NCBI GenBank assembly: GCA_050950645.1
Contig: JBMNHZ010000003.1
Location: forward strand, 1 to 64,000
Reading direction: 5' to 3'
Length of the DNA: 64,000 nucleotides
Source: BRH-c25 sp012519325
GTDB lineage: Bacteria; Bacillota; Clostridia; Lutisporales; Lutisporaceae
Notes under the pieces: generated by a model
Told to the model about the DNA's origin: nothing
Seen by the model: only the letters and a program-made list of their open reading frames with translations
The model's database searches: none
In this document: piece by piece, positions 16,245 through 23,895 of the stretch
How the letters are laid out: every line of letters starts with the position of its first letter
Numbering within the stretch: position 1 is the stretch's first letter
Translations under genes and position numbers: made by a program

Positions 16245-16329
16245 ATATGTCGTGAAAAAGCTTTATCATCACAGAAGTAGCAGGATCATCTACTTATGTA
16301 TTATCAAATATGTATTTTTCACGACATAT
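16245..16329. repeat. Perfect 15-bp inverted repeat upstream of the DUF2294 gene
   Basis: ATATGTCGTGAAAAA at 16245-16259 and its exact reverse complement at 16315-16329 enclose 55 bases, which contain a smaller AAGTAG/CTACTT stem. It lies about 95 bases upstream of the DUF2294 start codon. It could be a structured leader RNA, a MITE-like remnant or a regulatory site. Confidence 0.6.
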
Positions 16330-16594
16330 GAATTGCGGAAAATGTTTACATTATCTGAATTCAATGTAAGATGTTTAGTATAAAACATATAGGTAAAATA
16401 GCAGAAAATATGACAAATATTATTTTCATTAAGACAAAATTCCAGATTATTATATCAATTACATTATAAACCATGGAAATTTTTAAGTAAAGTACCATCT
16501 TATAATAGTTACTGTCAAGTAAATGTTGGCAACTTTCCTTCATACAAATTTTTTGTAAATGTATTTGTAAATTTGATCGCATTTATTCCACGTT
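16330..16594. other. AT-rich gap without a supported gene
   Basis: A 73-codon minus-strand frame (16361-16582) is hydrophobic, lacks a recognisable RBS or family and is probably chance. Otherwise nothing is seen here. Confidence 0.4.
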
Positions 16595-16715
16595 CCTATT
16601 GACATGGGGACCCCTGTACCCTCTGGACTCCTGTTTTTAGGCGGAATTAGCCTATATTTTATGCGTCTTTCCGCCGCCAAGATTTTACCAGAGGGTACCA
16701 CCCCATGTAAATAGG
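16595..16715. repeat. Large imperfect inverted repeat next to ISLre2 copy 1
   Basis: CCTATTGACATGGGG and, further in, GTACCCTCTGG on the left (16595-16626) pair with CCAGAGGGTAC and CCCCATGTAAATAGG on the right (16688-16715). A GGCGG/CCGCC stem sits inside. The structure begins about 30 bases past the stop of the ISLre2 transposase. It may be the element's terminal structure or terminator, or a separate small repeat. Confidence 0.6.
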
Positions 16716-16747
16716 CTTTCGCGGCATAAACGCTATGTTTAGTTATA

Positions 16748-18211
16748 TTACCTATAGACTAAATCGGTGAAATTTCTCATGTCAAACATGCTGCGTATTG
16801 CTTTCCTCCCATTGGTAACCGGATAATTCGTAAATGGTCTTTGTCCCTTATGTATGTTCCCGTCTTTACCTTTCCCGTCCTTTTTAGGAGCTTTCGATGC
16901 ACTTAGTATCTGAATTATCTCAATAGTTTTCTCTTCCGGTAATACAATCTTTGAAAACCTTTCAACAACCTCATTTAATCGTTTACTTGCCTTGGCAGCT
17001 AATAACTTACCTAAATTATTAGCTCCTTCGATACTCCAGCTTGCTTTACGATGTTTCATCCTCTGGGCTATTATGTCACATATGTGATGTTCCATAGTCC
17101 CGAGATTGCGGTACTCTATCCCTAAAGGAGGCTTTGGAATATCTAACCCTCTTTCCTGGTAAGGTATTAAGCCGTCTCGGTTTTCTTTAAAATATGAGTA
17201 TAATCCCTTAAGCTTCTTTTGCTCTTTCTCATCTTCTGTATCATTTGCTAATCCTGCAATATATAGTAGCGACTCATCAATTTCGTTGCTATTCAAAAGT
17301 TTTTGTATGGCTTTTCTTTGTTCCGCTTCTTTTACGTTTCGAAGTATTGCTTGATGTTTATGAAACGGATCAAGCTGATAATGTACGGTATCATCTATGC
17401 CATGCTTTATCCAGGTAGCTCCGTCACCATTAAGTATCCTCATTTGTATCTCATCGACATTGTATTCCATTGCTATCATTGCTTCTTTTATTCTGTAAAA
17501 CTCAGATATATCTTCAAAGCCTGCACAGGCTACTTTATTTACCAGTTCGTATCTATTCTTGCTGACTTCTTTCCAGCCTTCATATGCTACGGCTACTTTC
17601 ATTTCAAGCTTCTTGCCTGACTTCGGGCGGTCCTTCCCTTGTATATTTATATATACCCCGTCTGCCTCTTCAAAAAGAACCGGAACTTCCTTTTCCCCAC
17701 ACAATTGATTCTTCTCTGCTGCTTTAGCCAGTTCGGTTTCACTTTCTTTTACCTTTTGCCCTAAAGCTTGAACCACATTCCATACACCGCCATGGCTGAT
17801 ACTTTGTCCCGTTAGCTCAGTTATATTATCTGCAGCATTACGGTAAGATGTTATGCTGGCGTTTTCTACTATCTTTTCCGCCAGGTTTGTCGATATCAGC
17901 CCTATCGTATCGAATCCCAAAAGTTCATCCAACAAATATATAAATGATTTTCTGCCTTCATCATCTTTACTTTCATAAATTACACGGGAAAATTCGACTT
18001 CTCCCATAAGGGTTTTTATTGATGTGTCCCTCCCTCCTCTATGTCTATATTTTGATTTATCTCTTTCTTCTGCAAGCCTCTTATCCATTGCTTCTAAAAC
18101 ACTTTTAAGAATTTCGCGAGCTATCTGGCATCCATAATCATAAATTTCCTTTTCTAACCTATTGAATGATAAATCCTTTTCATTTACAATTATATCAATC
18201 ATACAAATCAC
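16748..18211 (-). CDS. ISLre2-family transposase (UPF0236), type 1
   Basis: 487 residues of the ISLre2/UPF0236 transposase type: an N-terminal charged helical region, then KYRHRGGRDTSIKTLMGEVEFSRVIYES and LLDELLGFDTIGLISTNLAEKIVE. The conserved catalytic-domain motifs follow: VLFEEADGVYINIQGKD, ILNGDGATWIKHGIDDTVHYQLDPFHKHQAI and GTMEHHICDIIAQRMKHRKASWSIEGANNL. Length is normal and the frame uninterrupted. The ATG at 18204 (MIDIIV) is a likelier start than the one at 18211, with an AGGAGTGATTTGT stretch upstream. A GGGAAG/CTTCCC hairpin lies upstream near 18265. It differs clearly from the second ISLre2 protein. Confidence 0.88.
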   Translation of the reverse strand: MICMIDIIVNEKDLSFNRLEKEIYDYGCQIAREILKSVLEAMDKRLAEERDKSKYRHRGGRDTSIKTLMGEVEFSRVIYESKDDEGRKSFIYLLDELLGFDTIGLISTNLAEKIVENASITSYRNAADNITELTGQSISHGGVWNVVQALGQKVKESETELAKAAEKNQLCGEKEVPVLFEEADGVYINIQGKDRPKSGKKLEMKVAVAYEGWKEVSKNRYELVNKVACAGFEDISEFYRIKEAMIAMEYNVDEIQMRILNGDGATWIKHGIDDTVHYQLDPFHKHQAILRNVKEAEQRKAIQKLLNSNEIDESLLYIAGLANDTEDEKEQKKLKGLYSYFKENRDGLIPYQERGLDIPKPPLGIEYRNLGTMEHHICDIIAQRMKHRKASWSIEGANNLGKLLAAKASKRLNEVVERFSKIVLPEEKTIEIIQILSASKAPKKDGKGKDGNIHKGQRPFTNYPVTNGRKAIRSMFDMRNFTDLVYR

Positions 18212-18261
18212 TCCTGTCTATGTTTTCTTAGCAATTACATTCTACAGTTTGATTTGTATGA

Positions 18262-18300
18262 TGGGAAGGGGTTTTTGCCTCTTCCCTTTATTTTTGCCTT
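18262..18300 (+). terminator. Hairpin upstream of ISLre2 type 1
   Basis: GGGAAGGGG and CCTCTTCCC pair around TTTTTG, followed on the plus strand by TTTATTTTTG. It could insulate the transposase gene from incoming transcription. Confidence 0.45.
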
Positions 18301-18331
18301 TTATTTTGCCAATGAAAATTATACTCTAAGT

Positions 18332-18340
18332 GTCATTACC
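18332..18340. repeat. 9-bp target duplication, left flank of ISLre2 type 2
   Basis: GTCATTACC here and at 19884-19892 flank a 22-bp imperfect inverted repeat on each side. Nine-base duplications are typical for ISLre2. Confidence 0.75.
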
Positions 18341-19883
18341 GATCGTGTCAATTTACTATAGGAAAATAAGAATTAGACTTCACCTTCATTAATATATCAA
18401 CAACATATCTCAGCAGAGCTCTTTCAATGCCTTATAAAGTCCCGTTATCCTTCCTATTTTGAAGACTTCAATGTTTCCAATTATCTCGGCTGTCTTTTTC
18501 TGTTTGAGCTTCTTTTTTGTCTCTTTTAAGAGCCTTGTAGTAATATCATAGAGTTTCTTTTCTTTCTTCTGTTCCTTCATAAAATCATATACATTTCCGC
18601 CGTTTGCTTTAAATGCCCTTAACCTTGCCATTTTCTCCGCACCTTCCATACTCCAGCCCTTTGGCCTGCTACTCATGCGATCGGCAAGTATATGGCTGTT
18701 ATGTCCTTCCGCACTGCATCCTACTATACTTTCCCTTTCTTTTCCATAGGTTTCTATTCCATCCCAATTGTTCTTAAAGTAAAGAAAACTCTCCCGGATC
18801 TCTTTACGTTTTCTTTCGCTCTCTGTTTCATCATAAAGCTCTTTCATTACTTTCTTTAATGCTTTAAGGTCACTTAAATTCAATGCTTCCCATATCCTGC
18901 TCCTATATTCCCTATTATTAGCCGTTGCCTTAATTACATATTTGTTCATATGATATCGATCCAATACAAATTTGGCTTTCGGAAAATATTCCAGCCCCTT
19001 CTTAATCCAAGCTGCTCCGTCTCCGGATATGTACACGGTCTTTATTATGTCAGTATTGTATGTATCCTCTACATGCTCATATACTTCTTGCCATAATGCG
19101 TCAGGGTTCTTTCTTAGGCTTGCAAAGTAGAAGGGATTTATTAGTTCATTTCTGCCTCCGGATTTTTTAATGCCTTCGTGTATATATATTAGCCTGGGCA
19201 TGGCTTTTTTTCCACTTTGCAATGATATATGGTCCTCATCTGCATCTATATATAAAGTTTCTATTCCCTTATGCTCAGCCCCTAATGATTCAACCTTTAA
19301 TTCCTTAAGCTTATGTACACCATTCATAACTGTTTGCCTGCTGATTTTTACATCACATGCTAACTCTCCTGCCTTCTGGTATGAGATATTCGCTGCATGC
19401 TCTGTCATGTCTGCTCTCACTCCTTGATCTATTCTTTCATGCACATCTATACCTAAAAGTTCATCAAGTAAGTGCCTATATCCTTTGCCCTTGCGCGAAC
19501 GATAGTAGCTCCGTTTATACTCTATTTCTCCTAAATGAGTAATAATTTTCTTAGATTCAGCTTTTCTCTCGACATACCAGTCTTTTTTCCTTTTGGGATC
19601 CTGGTAGATAGACTCATCTAAAGACTCAAATATTTGTTTGCATATTTCACGTCCTAAAGCATCTGTCTGTTCCTTTACTTTTGCTACTACATCTGCAAAA
19701 CCATCGCCCTTTATCACCAATGCTAATATGGATTCTTGTAAATTTCTAATGCCTTCTTCCGTTAAAAGTTGTATAATCATATCCAAAGAGACCTCCTTCT
19801 TTTAGGTGTTTGACTTTGCATCTTCATTCTATCAGAAGGTTGGCCTCTTTTCATTTTTTTCCCTACAGTAATTTTACACTATG
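18341..19883 (-). mobile_element. ISLre2-family insertion sequence, type 2
   Basis: A 1543-bp element bounded by imperfect 22-bp inverted repeats (left GATCGTGTCAATTTACTATAGG; right end inverted CATAGTG...TACTGTAGG) and flanked by the 9-bp duplication GTCATTACC. It carries one transposase gene. It inserted directly upstream of the first ISLre2 gene, so the two unrelated ISLre2 elements are side by side. Confidence 0.82.
18410..19786 (-). CDS. ISLre2-family transposase (UPF0236), type 2
   Basis: 458 residues. Motifs match the ISLre2/UPF0236 family: KITHLGEIEYKRSYYRSRKGKGYRHLLDELLGIDVHERID, then TLYIDADEDHISLQ, VYISGDGAAWIKKGLEYFPKAKFVLDRYHMNKYV and CSAEGHNSHILADRMSSRPKGWSMEGAEKMARLRA. The Asp residues in DADEDH and GDGAAW and the Glu in SMEGAEK are the best candidates for catalytic acids. 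The C-terminus is lysine-rich. The gene is intact and its element ends are recognisable, so it could be active. Confidence 0.9.
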   Translation of the reverse strand: MDMIIQLLTEEGIRNLQESILALVIKGDGFADVVAKVKEQTDALGREICKQIFESLDESIYQDPKRKKDWYVERKAESKKIITHLGEIEYKRSYYRSRKGKGYRHLLDELLGIDVHERIDQGVRADMTEHAANISYQKAGELACDVKISRQTVMNGVHKLKELKVESLGAEHKGIETLYIDADEDHISLQSGKKAMPRLIYIHEGIKKSGGRNELINPFYFASLRKNPDALWQEVYEHVEDTYNTDIIKTVYISGDGAAWIKKGLEYFPKAKFVLDRYHMNKYVIKATANNREYRSRIWEALNLSDLKALKKVMKELYDETESERKRKEIRESFLYFKNNWDGIETYGKERESIVGCSAEGHNSHILADRMSSRPKGWSMEGAEKMARLRAFKANGGNVYDFMKEQKKEKKLYDITTRLLKETKKKLKQKKTAEIIGNIEVFKIGRITGLYKALKELC

Positions 19884-19892
19884 GTCATTACC
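19884..19892. repeat. 9-bp target duplication, right flank of ISLre2 type 2
   Basis: Exact copy of GTCATTACC from 18332-18340. Confidence 0.75.
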
Positions 19893-19911
19893 GCAAAAAA
19901 TTATATCATTT

Positions 19912-19941
19912 ATGACGCTTTATGTATTAATATGGTATAAT
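19912..19941 (+). promoter_or_regulatory. Promoter of the IclR-family regulator gene
   Basis: TATAAT at 19936-19941 with ATGACG (four of six to the -35 consensus) 18 bases upstream. The start codon of the IclR gene lies about 50 bases downstream. Confidence 0.5.
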
Positions 19942-19993
19942 AGTATTCTCCCGTACTGTACAAATATTATTGTCTTTCAGGAGTTGATTGCAG

Positions 19994-20779
19994 ATGCGCA
20001 ATGATACGGTAAAAGATACAAAAACAATCGGTTCTGTCATAAAAGCCGTTATGATTCTGGAAGAACTGGCTGAATCGGCGGAAGGGCTTGGATTGACAGA
20101 AATAAGCAAAAGACTGAATTATGGAGTTAGTGCAACCTATCATATTCTCAACACCTTAAAGCTTCACAGTATTATTGAGCAGGACAAAAAAACCAAGAAA
20201 TACAGAATAGGCGTCGGCTTATTCAGGATAAGCAGCATGGCTAAAAGGCAGTATTCCCTGGTATATATCGCTCAGCCTTTTCTGGACAAACTAAGGGTGA
20301 TGGTGGATGAGACCAGTAATCTTATGGTGTTGGATGGATATGAAGTGGCATATATTGCCCAGTCGGAAAGCACAAAACTTCTGAAGATGTTTACCCAGCT
20401 GGGGGCAAAAGCTCCTCTGTACTGCACCGGAGGCGGAAAAGCAATTTTGGCTTATAAGCCGGTTAGCTTTCAAGACCTCATCCTGAGTAAAATCAGCCTC
20501 CAAAGGTATACTGACAATACCATTACCACAATAGAAGACTTGCGGAAAGAATTTCGGCTGATAAAAAAGCAAGGATATGCAATAGACAACGAAGAGAGGG
20601 AGGAAGGGATTATTTGTGTTGCCTCTCCAATATTTGACTGTTATGGTGAGGTTGTAGCAGCCATAAGCATATCCGGTCCCAGTTACAGAATTAAAGAAAA
20701 GGATTTAAGCAATATAATATCCAGTGTGGTTCTGACAGCAAAAGAAATATCCGCTAACTTGGGTTATGCAGAAAAATAA
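19994..20779 (+). CDS. IclR-family transcriptional regulator
   Basis: 261 residues from the ATG at 19994, which has AGGAG ten bases upstream; a TTG at 19988 is also in frame. Residues about 10-70 form the winged helix-turn-helix (AVMILEELAESAEGLGLTEISKRLNYGVSATYHILNTLKLHSIIE). The rest is an IclR effector domain with the usual segments YSLVYIAQPFLDKLR, NLMVLDGYEVAYIAQSES, APLYCTGGGKAILA, GYAIDNEEREEGIICVASPIFD and GEVVAAISISGPS. IclR proteins commonly control catabolic genes, but none is adjacent here: the catabolic cluster is 28 kb away and the next gene is a GGDEF fragment. Whether it controls that cluster is open. Confidence 0.92.
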   Translation: MRNDTVKDTKTIGSVIKAVMILEELAESAEGLGLTEISKRLNYGVSATYHILNTLKLHSIIEQDKKTKKYRIGVGLFRISSMAKRQYSLVYIAQPFLDKLRVMVDETSNLMVLDGYEVAYIAQSESTKLLKMFTQLGAKAPLYCTGGGKAILAYKPVSFQDLILSKISLQRYTDNTITTIEDLRKEFRLIKKQGYAIDNEEREEGIICVASPIFDCYGEVVAAISISGPSYRIKEKDLSNIISSVVLTAKEISANLGYAEK

Positions 20780-20787
20780 ATCCTCTA

Positions 20788-21219
20788 TCAGCATAGTACG
20801 ACCTTGTTTCTACCACCGGATTTTGCTGCCATTAAAGCGTCATCCACCCGTGAAACAAGCTGTTCAATGCTTTCACCGGTTTTATATTCGCCTACCCCTG
20901 TGCTTATAGTGATTTTATCATGTTGCATGCCAAAGTTGTTTTCCTCTATTGATTTCCTTACTCTTTCCGCAACCTTATATGCATCTTCGGAGGCTTTTCC
21001 GGGTATAAGTATGATAAATTCATCTCCGCCCCATCGAAACAGCTTGTCCTCTTCTCTTATTGAGGCTCTGACTATCTTTGATACTTCCTGCAAAATCCGG
21101 TCGCCCCAATTATGCCCGCAAATGTCGTTTATCAGCTTGAAAATCGGCTTAACAGAAACCTCAACCCAAATTAACCTTTTATCCTTACAAATGAATTGAA
21201 GATCATACATATAAGACAC
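20788..21219 (-). pseudogene. Internally deleted PAS-GGDEF protein
   Basis: 143 codons from a GTG, with an in-frame TAA just upstream. The first 25 residues (YDLQFICKDKRLIWVEVSVKPI) look like the end of a PAS domain. They run straight into FKLINDICGHNWGDRILQEVSKIV, the middle of a GGDEF domain. The PAC tail, linker and first GGDEF segment, including the LTGLYNRR-type motif and the metal-binding Asp, are missing. The active-site loop RWGGDEF and the inhibitory RxxD site (REED, five residues before GGDEF) are intact. Without the first part of the fold, diguanylate cyclase activity is unlikely, so I call it a decayed fragment. It is convergent with the IclR gene. Confidence 0.65.
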
Positions 21220-21261
21220 AATTTATTCTTTTGTTCCGCATTTGCTTTCATACGGTACAAG

Positions 21262-22203
21262 TCACGTGTACTCTGCCCGCATGACAGCTTTAAAGGCTTC
21301 CGGCAGGTACCTGATTATATCACCGGCAATGAGTGAATACTCACCTACATATCTACTGCCAATATCACCGGCCAGGCCATGTATATAAACAGCAGCTCTC
21401 AGAGCATCCGTGATTTCTATTCTTTGTCCTATAAGTGCAGCAATGATCCCTGTCAGCACGTCACCGCTGCCGGCTGTTGCCATACCGGGATTTCCTGTGG
21501 TATTAACGTAACTGTGACCCTGGGGTGAGGCAATAACAGTCCTTGCTCCTTTCAGCACCAAATAAACATTATTCTCGTATGCAAACTCTGCCGCTTTTTT
21601 TATTATATCCTTTCTGAAATAATCAGCACCTTTCTTTACTAACCTCGCCATTTCACCGTAATGGGGTGTTAACACCATAACCTGCCTGTGATTCCTCAGC
21701 ATATCGGGAGTCATCAGGTTTATTCCTTCCGCATCTATGATCAGAGGCTTTTGTGAATTCCGCACTAAAAATTCCAACAGTTCTCCGTACCTTTTCATAT
21801 TTGCTGCTCCGGAGCCTGTGGCAATAACGTCCGAAAACTGTACAAGCTCCCTGTCCAGATCATCGAATTGTATGCTTTCTTCTTTAAATGCATATGTTAT
21901 CGCTTCTATAGCCATAGACTCGACTATGCCGTATATTTCTTCAGTCACACATGCTTTTACAATACCTGAACCGCTGCGCAGTGCAGCATTGCAGTTAAGG
22001 ACCGCCGCACCTGCCATTCCTTTTGAACCTGACAATATTCCAACTCTGCCGTAGGTTCCTTTATGGGAATCCCTATTTCTTTTTTTTATTATTTTCTTTA
22101 CATCCCGATGCTCAGTCAGGCTTATTTTTAGGCCTATATCTTCTGTTAACACATCAGGAGCCTCCGATAGACCCAATATATATTTATCAATATCCCCGGC
22201 CAT
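21262..22203 (-). CDS. nnrD: ADP/ATP-dependent NAD(P)H-hydrate dehydratase
   Basis: A ribokinase-fold enzyme that dehydrates damaged S-NAD(P)HX back to NAD(P)H. Signatures: RDSHKGTYGRVGILSGSKGMAGAAVL, TPHYGEMARL, and the nucleotide/catalytic loop NPGMATAGSGDVLTGIIAALIGQ. I prefer the ATG at 22203, with AGAGG upstream; the frame is open to a GTG at 22245. Many bacteria fuse this domain to the NAD(P)HX epimerase (YjeF_N). Here only about 30 residues precede it and no epimerase domain is seen, although VLTEDIGLKISL resembles the linker that normally follows it. It is close behind the TSUP permease gene. Confidence 0.9.
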   Translation of the reverse strand: MAGDIDKYILGLSEAPDVLTEDIGLKISLTEHRDVKKIIKKRNRDSHKGTYGRVGILSGSKGMAGAAVLNCNAALRSGSGIVKACVTEEIYGIVESMAIEAITYAFKEESIQFDDLDRELVQFSDVIATGSGAANMKRYGELLEFLVRNSQKPLIIDAEGINLMTPDMLRNHRQVMVLTPHYGEMARLVKKGADYFRKDIIKKAAEFAYENNVYLVLKGARTVIASPQGHSYVNTTGNPGMATAGSGDVLTGIIAALIGQRIEITDALRAAVYIHGLAGDIGSRYVGEYSLIAGDIIRYLPEAFKAVMRAEYT

Positions 22204-22241
22204 TTTCACAACCTCTTTTCCCGACGGCTTATTTTCTGATG

Positions 22242-23012
22242 TCACCTTACAGCATCTAATAATAGCTTTAGGGTCAGCACCAATGCTATTGTCACAAATA
22301 TCGGCTTTATTACTTTAGCACCATTTTTTATGGCTATTTTGCTCCCCAGCCTTGCGCCGGCTATCATGGCAAGGCCTATAGGTATTCCAAGCATATAATA
22401 TATTTTCCCGTTTACCGCGAACATAACAAGAGAAGCGAAATTACTTACAAAATTCAGCACTTTGCTGTTGCCGGCCGCCACCGTGAAATCAAAACCATAT
22501 ATTTTTATGAATAGGAAAATCAAGAAAGAGCCTGTCCCAGGCCCAAAGAAGCCATCATAGAAGCCAAGGGAAAACGCAAATAAGCATCCTTGGGTGATGT
22601 TCTTTTTTGTAAGCCCGGTAAACTTATTCTCGCTGCCGAAGTCCTTTTTGGCAATCGTATAAATTGCAGTCGCAAAAACAAGAACCAGAATTATTAACCT
22701 CAGGAAATCCTGACTAATTTTCAACGCCGTAAGTACTCCGATGACCGAACCTGCCAGTGTACATGGAATAGTAAATTTCATCAATGGAATATGAACCTTG
22801 CCTGAGCGCATGAATGTATATGCACTTGTAGCAGATCCAAAGGAGCCTGAAAACTTGTTGGTGCCTAATGCAAAATGGGGCGGCACGCCTGCCGCTAACA
22901 CTGCAGAAAGGTTAATAAGCCCGCCGCCTCCGGCAATAGCATCCACGGCAGCTGCTGCAAAGCCTGCGAGGCATAGAAGCGTAAGGTTTAATAAAGTGAT
23001 TTCAAAATCCAT
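22242..23012 (-). CDS. TSUP family (TauE/SafE) membrane permease
   Basis: 256 residues, very hydrophobic, with about seven to eight membrane segments. N-terminal motif: LAGFAAAAVDAIAGGGGLINL. The second half repeats it as FSLGFYDGFFGPGTGSFLIFLF, the internal duplication typical of TSUP proteins. Family members move sulfite, sulfonates or other organosulfur compounds, but the substrate here is not evident. AAAGGAG precedes the ATG. It lies 12 bases downstream of the putative hydrolase gene and just upstream of nnrD, so the three probably form one transcript. Confidence 0.88.
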   Translation of the reverse strand: MDFEITLLNLTLLCLAGFAAAAVDAIAGGGGLINLSAVLAAGVPPHFALGTNKFSGSFGSATSAYTFMRSGKVHIPLMKFTIPCTLAGSVIGVLTALKISQDFLRLIILVLVFATAIYTIAKKDFGSENKFTGLTKKNITQGCLFAFSLGFYDGFFGPGTGSFLIFLFIKIYGFDFTVAAGNSKVLNFVSNFASLVMFAVNGKIYYMLGIPIGLAMIAGARLGSKIAIKNGAKVIKPIFVTIALVLTLKLLLDAVR

Positions 23013-23024
23013 ATATCGCTCCTT

Positions 23025-23765
23025 TCAGGAATGTTCCTCCTGCAGCATTGCTTTCACCTTATCAGTACAGAATTCCATAAAATCTTCAAAATCCTCTTGT
23101 ACTATTTCTCTGGCCTTTTCTATGATATCGCTGCATTTTGATATGTCGATTTCTATTCCATGCTTATAGTTCATTTGCGTATTGTATCTGCTTGCCAGCG
23201 TAAAGCTGTTCAAATCCTCCAGTTCCATGAACTCTGTAAATCTGTTGAAGCAATCTGCTACGGACCTGTCTTTCAAACCGTAGTATTTATCAATATATAA
23301 TGAAAGTTCTTTTATAAGGTGATGATCCGTCAAACCTCTGCAAAAAACATCCATCAACTCCCTCTCAGATTCTGCGATATTCATTTCAATACCCATTTCT
23401 ATAAAATTATGAGCTTTCCATAGTCCAAATTCTGCAGGAATATTACAGGCTTCAATGACTTCCTTTTCTATTGCCGCTCCCTTTTCGAAACAGTAACCCT
23501 TGTACCCGTCCCCGTATTCTTCATCCCCATAAAAATCAAGGCCTCTCGGATTTACGGTATGCGTTGCCATAGCCCTTGCAAATTCAAGGTACTCATTTCC
23601 ATATTCCTTAAAGTATTTATACAGCCCCCATCCCACATTATGGGTCTGGTCACGAGTAAGGCTGCATTTTATCACAGTATCAGGGAAAACAGACCCCAAA
23701 ACAGTCATATTACTGCTGTAACCCAATACTCTTCTGCAAAACCAGATATGTGTTATAGGAAACAT
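23025..23765 (-). CDS. Putative metal-dependent hydrolase (Zn-dependent phospholipase C-like)
   Basis: 246 residues, no signal peptide. Scattered His/Asp residues look like metal ligands: FPITHIWF at the N-terminus, LGSVFPDTV, DQTHNVGWGLYKYF, ATHTVNPRG, KAHNFIEMGIEMNI and LTDHHL. The order HxxF, PD, TH, H, HxxxE resembles zinc-dependent phospholipase C-like and related helical metal hydrolases, but I see no unambiguous signature. It is the first gene of the group with the TSUP permease and nnrD. Function is otherwise unknown. Confidence 0.5.
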   Translation of the reverse strand: MFPITHIWFCRRVLGYSSNMTVLGSVFPDTVIKCSLTRDQTHNVGWGLYKYFKEYGNEYLEFARAMATHTVNPRGLDFYGDEEYGDGYKGYCFEKGAAIEKEVIEACNIPAEFGLWKAHNFIEMGIEMNIAESERELMDVFCRGLTDHHLIKELSLYIDKYYGLKDRSVADCFNRFTEFMELEDLNSFTLASRYNTQMNYKHGIEIDISKCSDIIEKAREIVQEDFEDFMEFCTDKVKAMLQEEHS

Positions 23766-23837
23766 TAGCTCTTCCTTTCCCTTATAATAAATAATTCTTC
23801 TATATCTATATTAATACATTCCTGGAATATTATAAAG

Positions 23838-23884
23838 GGAGTATTGCAAAACTATCTAAAAGTAGTCGGCGATACTCCTTTTAC
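23838..23884 (-). terminator. Hairpin after the calcium ATPase gene
   Basis: AAAGGGAGTATTGC and GCGATACTCCTTTT form a 14-position stem with G-T wobbles and a loop of about 20 bases. TTTATAATATT follows on the minus strand. It separates the ATPase gene from the hydrolase gene. Confidence 0.6.
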
Positions 23885-23895
23885 GCAATTTTCTT

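Noticed and set aside
16361..16582. 73-codon hydrophobic minus-strand frame
   Set aside because: No RBS or family; AT-rich intergenic sequence.
19994..20779. Assigning the IclR regulator to the catabolic cluster at 49-64 kb
   Set aside because: It is about 28 kb away, and no shared operator was found by eye.
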